The notes under the pieces were generated by a model. The model saw nothing but the letters and a program-made list of their open reading frames with translations, was not told the origin of the DNA and made no database searches. From Bacillota bacterium (GTDB lineage Bacteria; Bacillota; Clostridia; Christensenellales; Aristaeellaceae): a stretch of DNA of 64,000 nt. A program made the position numbers and the translations under genes. The stretch is taken from positions 31,570-95,569 of the forward strand of contig JAFADG010000051.1 in the NCBI GenBank assembly GCA_023425025.1, read 5' to 3'. This document shows, piece by piece, positions 59,079-64,000 of this stretch (position 1 is the first letter of the stretch; every line of letters starts with the position of its first letter).

Positions 59079-59936
59079 CTATTTTCTTTTGTCCAGCTGA
59101 TGGCGAAGGGTCAAAACCAGCAGGCTGACGCCGTAAAACACCGCGGCGCACAGCACGATGGCCGCCCCGGCGGAGGTATTCAGGTAGAAGGCGGCAATCA
59201 AACCCACCACGCCGCTTACAACCGCGATCAGCACGCTGAACAGAGCGTGGCCCCTGGCGCTTTTGGCCATGTTCCGGCCGGCCGCGGCAGGCAGAATCAA
59301 AAGGGCGTTGATCAATAAAACGCCCACCCAGCGGATGGACAGCATCACCGCTACGGCAACCAGCACCACAAAGCCGTACTCGACCAGCCTTGTGCGCACG
59401 CCGCGGCTTTTGGAAAGCGACGCGTTGATGCTGGTGAGCAGCAGCCGGTTGTAAATCAGCATCCACGCCGCAACCCCGGCGACAAGGGCCAGCAGCAGCC
59501 ACAACAGGTCCTGGGGGGCAACCGCCAGCACATCGCCGATCAAAAGCGTGGAATACTTGGCGAAATTTCCGCCCCGGGCGAGGATGATCAGCCCCAGGGC
59601 GATGCTGGTGCTGGAAAAAACGCTGATGACCGTATCCACGGAGCTTACGCCCGTCTGCTTGATGCGGCTGATGAGCACGGCCCAGACGACGCCAAACACC
59701 AGCATGGCCAGCAAGTCGCTGTGCAATCCCAGCAATATGCCAAAGCCGATGCCGGTCAGGGCGCTGTGGCCCAGGGCGTCGGAAAAGAACGCCATGCGCT
59801 GATTGACCGCCATGGTGCCCATCAGGCCCAGCAACGGCGTCAAAAGCAATATGGCCAGCAACGCGTTTTTCATAAACTGAAAGGACAGGAATTCAAAGGG
59901 AAGAAGTACATCCATCACCTGGTATACGGTGCTCAT
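59079..59936 (-). CDS. Metal ABC transporter permease (ZnuB/MntB type, ABC-3)
   Basis: A 285-residue membrane protein with about eight helices. ABC-3 features are FMKNALLAILLLTPLLGLMG, FFSDALGHSALTGIGFGILL and TISVFSSTSIALGLI-like text. It forms the channel for zinc, manganese or iron. Start 59936 has GGAGG 7 bases upstream and overlaps the ATPase stop (ATGA). No metal-binding lipoprotein gene is adjacent, so that component must lie elsewhere. Confidence 0.92.
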   Translation of the reverse strand: MSTVYQVMDVLLPFEFLSFQFMKNALLAILLLTPLLGLMGTMAVNQRMAFFSDALGHSALTGIGFGILLGLHSDLLAMLVFGVVWAVLISRIKQTGVSSVDTVISVFSSTSIALGLIILARGGNFAKYSTLLIGDVLAVAPQDLLWLLLALVAGVAAWMLIYNRLLLTSINASLSKSRGVRTRLVEYGFVVLVAVAVMLSIRWVGVLLINALLILPAAAGRNMAKSARGHALFSVLIAVVSGVVGLIAAFYLNTSAGAAIVLCAAVFYGVSLLVLTLRHQLDKRK

Positions 59937-60703
59937 AGCGCAACCTCCGCGTCCAGCTGCTCTTTCGTGCGGGGCGTCTGAAACACCCTCTTGAACTCCG
60001 GAGACGAAAAGACTTCGCCGGGGCTGCCGGCGCAAAGCACCTGCCTGTCCAGCAAAACCACGTAATCGGCATACTTTTCCACCAGGGAAAGGTCGTGGCT
60101 CACCAGCAGGATCGCCATATGGTGCATGGCCCGAAGCTCCAGCACGGTATTCAAAAACAAGGCAAGGCCATTTTGGTCCACGCCGGAAACTGGCTCGTCC
60201 AACACAAGCAGGTCAGGAGCCGGCGTCAGGGCCAGCGCCAGCAACACCCTTTGCAGCTCCCCGCCGGACAGCTTGCCAAGAGGTGAAAAAAGCAGCTCTT
60301 CCGCCTTGACCGAGGCCAGCGCCTCATACACCCGCTTCTTCGTATCCTTGCCGATGCCCAGCCATACGGGCTTGTTGGTGAGCGCACTGGCCAGAAAGTC
60401 CTGCACGGTGGCGGGCATTTCCCTGTCAAAGTCCAAATGCTGGGGCACATAGCCTGTGCGCAGGTGGGGGATGTCCCTTCCGTGGTGGTCCTCATGGCGG
60501 ATTTTGCCCGTAAAGGGAATCTCCCGCATCAGCGCCTTTAGCAGCGTCGTCTTTCCCGCGCCGTTCTGCCCGATCAGCGCCGTCAATTGCCCGCAGTGGA
60601 TGTGCATGGTCACCCGCTGCAATATTTCCTGCCTGTCGCGCACAACGCCCACGTTTTCCAGGGCAATGTGGCACAGGCCGCAGTTCTGTTCGTGCCGGTC
60701 CAT
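59933..60703 (-). CDS. Metal ABC transporter ATP-binding protein (ZnuC/MntA type)
   Basis: A 256-residue ATPase. Walker A is LIGQNGAGKTTLLKAL, the Q-loop YVPQHLDFDREMPATVQDFL (the P-T-V-x-D-F signature of metal importers), the signature LSGGELQRV and Walker B LLVLDEPVSGVD, followed by the switch His in VSHDLSLV. GGGAGG lies 6 bases before the ATG. It is followed by and coupled to the permease gene. Confidence 0.95.
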   Translation of the reverse strand: MDRHEQNCGLCHIALENVGVVRDRQEILQRVTMHIHCGQLTALIGQNGAGKTTLLKALMREIPFTGKIRHEDHHGRDIPHLRTGYVPQHLDFDREMPATVQDFLASALTNKPVWLGIGKDTKKRVYEALASVKAEELLFSPLGKLSGGELQRVLLALALTPAPDLLVLDEPVSGVDQNGLALFLNTVLELRAMHHMAILLVSHDLSLVEKYADYVVLLDRQVLCAGSPGEVFSSPEFKRVFQTPRTKEQLDAEVAL

Positions 60704-60718
60704 GACCGTCCTCCCTCG

Positions 60719-61417
60719 CTATCTTGAATAAATGCCGGTCGTAAGCTCTGTAATGTAGGAATCGCGGAAAGGAAGGTGGGGATCATTCTGGGCATCCTTT
60801 ACCGCCGCCTCTACATCATAGGGCACAGAAACCAGGGTGACGTCAAAGGGCGCGGGAGTTTTGCCAAGCCGGCCCTGCAAAATGGCATAGCAGGCACGGT
60901 TTACGCCCATAGCATTGCCTACGCTGCCGCAATTTACCACAAAGCCCTTGTTCACCGTGCGGTATCCGGCCCGGTGGCAGTCGGCATACCCCAATACCTG
61001 AAAGGTTTCGCCGTCCTTTTCAAACAGTTCTTCCAGCTTCACCCGCTCCGCCTGTATAAACAGCAGCTCCTCCATGATGGGCCGGCCGTGGATTAGCCGT
61101 ATGTGCAGCCCGCTCATGTAAAAGTGGTGCTCCAGCGGCAGATTGCGAAGCATTTCCATCCGCTTTTCGCCCAGCATGTCCCAGTAGTAGCCGTCGGCGG
61201 GAAAATGCTTTGTGGCGATGCCGATGTCCCAGTTGCCGGCCAATAGCACCTCGCATCTTTGAAAGGCCCAGTCCATGGTAACGGCGGAGGAAGGCCCCTT
61301 GCCCACCATATCCCCCAAGCAGTAGACCGTATCAATTTTTCTGGCTGCAAGATCCCTGTCCACGGCCAGGGTGGCGGGCAGGTTGCCGTGCAGGTCGGCG
61401 ACAAGGGCGATGCGCAT
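60719..61417 (-). CDS. Metallophosphoesterase-like protein with altered active site
   Basis: A 232-residue calcineurin-fold phosphoesterase. VADLHGN and CLGDMVGKG supply the first metal ligands, but the usual GNHD reads GNWD (catalytic His lost) and the GHTH motif reads GYADCHRAGY. MJ0936/YfcE-type enzymes also vary at the first of these positions (GNCD). It may therefore be a slow phosphodiesterase or a binding protein. GGAGGAG precedes ATG 61417. It lies 15 bases upstream of the metal ATPase gene and is probably co-transcribed. Confidence 0.82.
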   Translation of the reverse strand: MRIALVADLHGNLPATLAVDRDLAARKIDTVYCLGDMVGKGPSSAVTMDWAFQRCEVLLAGNWDIGIATKHFPADGYYWDMLGEKRMEMLRNLPLEHHFYMSGLHIRLIHGRPIMEELLFIQAERVKLEELFEKDGETFQVLGYADCHRAGYRTVNKGFVVNCGSVGNAMGVNRACYAILQGRLGKTPAPFDVTLVSVPYDVEAAVKDAQNDPHLPFRDSYITELTTGIYSR

Positions 61418-61489
61418 GAGCTCCTCCTTTGGTGCTTTCCATACAGTATACCATTTTTTTGGCGGATCGCATACGCCGCCCTTGGAAGG

Positions 61490-61518
61490 TTGTGCGTTTT
61501 TTCAGCTCATGCTATAAT
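61490..61518 (+). promoter_or_regulatory. Promoter of the HAD phosphatase gene
   Basis: TTGTGC (61490-61495) and TATAAT (61513-61518) are 17 bases apart, about 30 bases before the start codon. Confidence 0.7.
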
Positions 61519-61553
61519 TTTGTATATCTTTTGCAGTTTTCGGGGGGCAGCTT

Positions 61554-62219
61554 ATGTTAAGGCAGGGCTTTGCGCTTTTTGATATGGATGGCACAGTGAC
61601 ACGCGGCGATTCCATTCTCCCCATGCTCCGTTACGCCATGAAAACAGGCTTTGCGAAAAAAGGTTGCATCCCTCCCATCGTATGGGGCTTTTTCCGCTAT
61701 TCCTTCGGCTTGATAGACGACACCCGGGCAAAGGAAATCGCCATTTCCTTTTTGCGGGGCAAAACAGTGGATGAGGTGGCGGCGTTTGCGGAAAGCTTCT
61801 GCCGTGATGTGCTGATAAAGCGCGTCTTTCCCGCTGCCAGGGAGGAAATGCAAAAACATTTGCAGGATGGCCGGCGCATCGTGCTGGTCACCGCCTCCCC
61901 CGATTTTTACCTTCAGCCGCTGATCCGGGAACTGAGCCTGAGCGGCATCATCGGCACCCGGGCCGATATTTTGCCGGAGGGCATTTATACGGGGCGCGTC
62001 GGGGGGCGCAACTGCCGCGGCATGGAAAAGCCGCTGCGGGTGGCGGAATACCTTGCGGCCGGCGGCTATGTGCTGGATACAGAGGATTCCTTTGCCTACG
62101 GCGATTCCGGGCATGACTGGCCCATGATGTCCCTGACCGGGCATCCTGTGGCGGTCAATGCAAAAAAGGGCCTGCTCCGGCGCTGCGGCGATTGTGCAAA
62201 GGTTATGTGGAAAATTTAA
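61554..62219 (+). CDS. HAD-superfamily phosphatase, subfamily IB (PSPase-like)
   Basis: A 221-residue phosphatase. Motif I is FALFDMDGTVTRGDS, motif II IVLVTASPDFYLQPL, motif III contains Lys in RGMEKPLRV and motif IV is AYGDSGHDWPMM. This subfamily includes phosphoserine phosphatase-like and SerB-related enzymes; the substrate is not determined. The N-terminal cap includes a hydrophobic segment (IPPIVWGFFRYSFG) that might touch the membrane. ATG 61554 has GGGGGC upstream. Confidence 0.9.
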   Translation: MLRQGFALFDMDGTVTRGDSILPMLRYAMKTGFAKKGCIPPIVWGFFRYSFGLIDDTRAKEIAISFLRGKTVDEVAAFAESFCRDVLIKRVFPAAREEMQKHLQDGRRIVLVTASPDFYLQPLIRELSLSGIIGTRADILPEGIYTGRVGGRNCRGMEKPLRVAEYLAAGGYVLDTEDSFAYGDSGHDWPMMSLTGHPVAVNAKKGLLRRCGDCAKVMWKI

Positions 62220-62391
62220 CAATGATTGTGAAATCATAAACTTTCCGGTATCTTTGGAATCTATTGACATGCGTGTCATGATGCGAATATACTGGGCATA
62301 CATGAACAGGAAAAAGCAATATTCCCAAAGCGGCATGTCTCCGTGTGCTTTTTGCGTACCCGTTTTGGGAGGATGGAAAGGAAGTCTGCCT

Positions 62392-62775
62392 ATGGAAAAC
62401 AGCCGGTCCCGCCCGTTTTTGCTCCTGGATAACTCCAGCATGACCAATGTGCTGGGAGAAGGCGTATTTTCCTGCCGGAACATGACCTTTGATGAGACCA
62501 GGGCGATCCTTGAAATGTTTGATGAGGAAGAGGTACGAAAAGGCTTCATCAATACGCACATAGAGCACATCATCTTCGGATACCTGGGCATTGCGCAGCA
62601 TAACTACAGGTTTGAGGAAGTGGGCCACATGGAGGTGGGCCAGGAAGCGCTGGTGTTCAAGCTGTACGTTACCGAATCGGAAACGCAGCCCATCATACAC
62701 GCCAAGGACGGCCTGGAGGCCAAGAAAATACAAAACGTGTATGTGTACTGCCAGTACCTGACCCGGGTAAAATAG
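62392..62775 (+). CDS. Small protein resembling the DUF1874 fold, function unknown
   Basis: A 127-residue cytoplasmic protein. It contains NVLGEGVFSCRNMTFDETRA, then INTHIEHIIFGYLGI and VGQEALVFKLYV. This layout (short strand, helix, an H-x-x-x-x-x-GYLGI helix end, then G-(D/Q)-xALVFxL) is reminiscent of DUF1874 proteins of archaeal viruses and bacteria, but the match is by eye only. ATG 62392 has AAAGGA 9 bases upstream; the longer frame has no support. A strong terminator follows. Confidence 0.65.
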   Translation: MENSRSRPFLLLDNSSMTNVLGEGVFSCRNMTFDETRAILEMFDEEEVRKGFINTHIEHIIFGYLGIAQHNYRFEEVGHMEVGQEALVFKLYVTESETQPIIHAKDGLEAKKIQNVYVYCQYLTRVK

Positions 62776-62790
62776 CCACCGACAAATCAC

Positions 62791-62819
62791 AAAAATCCAG
62801 CCCGCCGGCTGGATTTTTT
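62791..62819 (+). terminator. Intrinsic terminator
   Basis: AAAAATCCAGCC (62791-62802) pairs exactly with GGCTGGATTTTT (62807-62818) around a 4-base loop, with T at the end; it can serve both directions. Confidence 0.92.
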
Positions 62820-63070
62820 AAGCCGTCAAAAAGGAAGCATCCTTTTTGCGGACGTGCACTTTTCGCCTGCGGTCTTTCGTACTGTCTTAACGTTGCTGTG
62901 CCAGCGTTCCGGAGCGGCCGCACTGACCACGCCATTGCATAATCTCCAGGCACAGGACGGCCGGGCCGCTGCCGGCATCTGGCCCGTGGAAAAGGGCAGG
63001 TGTTTAGGCCTCTCCGGTCAGAAGCAGAATTCCTGCACTTCCCGAGCATCACGCGTTGTTTTTAAACCCT
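62820..63070. other. Intergenic region with no recognisable gene
   Basis: I see no gene here. The sequence lies between the terminator and the collagen-like gene's stop. Confidence 0.5.
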
Positions 63071-64000
63071 TCAATCACTCAATTGAACAATCGTTAATGA
63101 GCGATTCATATAGCCTAAAGCAGGAAAGTCCGTACTGATGCTTACCCCTACTTCATCTCCCGCCGTTAAGGCTGCTTGAACAACAAACGTTGAACTGCTT
63201 CTGTTGGCTATCTTAAAAAACGTAGTTGTATCGCCAAAAATCGGCACACCATTGACAGTAATAATGGCATTCAGATATGGCTGGTCAGGATCTGGATCGG
63301 TAGTGGCTTCGGCGTTAATCGATATCGTTATTTGGTAAATTCCGCTTTCGCCTGCTACCAATTCATTGCCCGACAAACTGACTGTGACGGTATCTGATAA
63401 CGGCCCAGCCACACTAAATGGTACGGGCGTGAACGTTGCGCCGGGCGTCTCTACACTGCTTCCTCTTAAAGACCCAAAAGCCAAAACAACTTCCCCGGTG
63501 GGGCCAGTGGGGCCTTCCGGACCGGTATCACCCGTCGGACCGATGGGGCCGGTATCGCCCGCGGCGCCTGTGGGACCAGTGGGACCAGTATCGCCCGCAG
63601 CGCCTGTGGGACCAGTGGGTCCGGTATCGCCCGCGGCACCCGTTGGGCCAGTGGGACCGGTATCGCCCGCGGCGCCCGTGGGACCAGTGGGACCGGTATC
63701 GCCCGCAGCGCCCGTGGGACCAGTGGGGCCGATATCGCCCGCGGCGCCTGTGGGGCCAGTGGGGCCGGTATCGCCCGCGGCACCCGTCGGACCAGTGAGA
63801 CCGGTATCGCCCGCGGCGCCTGTGGGGCCAGTGGGGCCAGTGGGGCCGGTATCGCCCGCGGCGCCTGTGGGACCAGTGGGACCGGTATCGCCCGCGGCGC
63901 CTGTGGGGCCAGTGGGACCGGTATCGCCCGCGGCGCCTGTGGGACCAGTGGGACCGGTATCGCCCGCAGCGCCTGTGGGGCCAGTGGGACCGGTATCGCC
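63071..64000 (-). CDS. Collagen-like repeat protein with BclA-type C-terminal domain, 5' partial
   Basis: The minus frame is open to the right edge, so the N-terminus is outside the window. About 170 visible residues are collagen-like Gly-x-y triplets built from the unit GDTGPTGPTGAA. They are followed by a short link (GEVVLAFGSLRG) and a 130-residue C-terminal domain of beta strands (TVTVSLSGNELVAGESGIYQ, NAIITVNGVPIFGD, SLTIVQLSD) like the trimerising TNF-like domain of Bacillus exosporium protein BclA. Such proteins form filaments on spores or cells. This supports a spore-forming host. Confidence 0.9.
   Translation of the reverse strand, partial: GDTGPTGPTGAAGDTGPTGPTGAAGDTGPTGPTGAAGDTGPTGPTGAAGDTGPTGPTGPTGAAGDTGLTGPTGAAGDTGPTGPTGAAGDIGPTGPTGAAGDTGPTGPTGAAGDTGPTGPTGAAGDTGPTGPTGAAGDTGPTGPTGAAGDTGPIGPTGDTGPEGPTGPTGEVVLAFGSLRGSSVETPGATFTPVPFSVAGPLSDTVTVSLSGNELVAGESGIYQITISINAEATTDPDPDQPYLNAIITVNGVPIFGDTTTFFKIANRSSSTFVVQAALTAGDEVGVSISTDFPALGYMNRSLTIVQLSD
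63487..64000. repeat. 36-bp tandem repeat coding for the collagen-like region
   Basis: The unit of 36 bases encodes 12 residues (four Gly-x-y triplets). Near 63815-63860 one unit is 45 bases, with an extra GPT triplet. Units differ mainly at third positions (CCC/CCT, ACC/ACT). The array continues beyond the window. Confidence 0.9.

Noticed and set aside
63487..64000. CRISPR array
   Set aside because: The repeats are contiguous, code for Gly-x-y triplets in frame and have no spacers.

Overview
The window looks like chromosomal DNA from an anaerobic, probably gut-dwelling, spore-forming Clostridia-type Firmicute of fairly high GC. The evidence is a serS T-box leader, Gram-positive SOS and Shine-Dalgarno signals, an oxygen-sensitive glycyl radical enzyme, three LplB/LplC-type sugar ABC importers, an Etf-linked lactate dehydrogenase and a BclA-like collagen-repeat protein. 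The three extracellular solute-binding proteins carry ordinary signal peptides without a lipobox cysteine, which is unusual for a classical monoderm. No species can be named from the sequence alone.

Layout. 1-9.7 kb: partial phosphotransferase, a GNAT-mannose-6-phosphate isomerase fusion, an ABC exporter, small envelope proteins, a flavin reductase, an AEC transporter behind a structured RNA leader, a metallophosphoesterase and a DUF421/DUF4363 pair. 9.7-19.3 kb: LD-carboxypeptidase, an unassigned radical SAM protein, a MerR-TipAS regulator, SOS-controlled DNA polymerase IV, a secreted two-repeat protein, tRNA-Gln and tRNA-Glu, an AT-rich acquired phosphotransferase next to a recombinase remnant, exonuclease III and a GntR/LacI-type regulator. 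19.4-28.6 kb: a binding protein-permease-permease importer divergent from a glycyl radical enzyme activase, an uncharacterised glycyl radical enzyme and two Gfo/Idh/MocA dehydrogenases. 28.7-35.7 kb: a membrane AraC regulator (YtdP type) divergent from permeases, a beta-propeller glycosidase-like protein and a binding protein. 36.5-48.8 kb: a divergent MurNAc/muropeptide locus (namZ, GNAT, PIG-L, amiE-like and ABC importer on minus; murR, murQ, nagZ and a sugar kinase on plus). 48.9-64 kb: etfB-etfA-glcD, HAD-serS with T-box, CHAP protein, MFS transporter with a hairpin leader, XRE repeat protein, metal ABC transporter, phosphoesterase, HAD phosphatase and a collagen-like protein running off the end.

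How the genes work together. The two most coherent systems are (a) the glycyl radical locus, where a sugar importer, a radical enzyme with its activase and two sugar dehydrogenases suggest anaerobic breakdown of an unidentified sugar or polyol, with a regulator whose putative operator occurs both at its own promoter and in the divergent control region; and (b) the peptidoglycan-scavenging locus, which resembles the Bacillus ybb/mur cluster but replaces the MurP phosphotransferase with an ABC importer plus a kinase, and whose hydrolases lack signal peptides. The inferred route is import of muropeptide sugars, intracellular trimming by AmiE, NamZ and NagZ, phosphorylation, and MurQ conversion to GlcNAc-6-phosphate.

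Dispersed palindromic repeats and one small element with perfect 15-bp terminal inverted repeats lie between genes. No CRISPR array, rRNA operon, intact insertion sequence or replication origin was seen.
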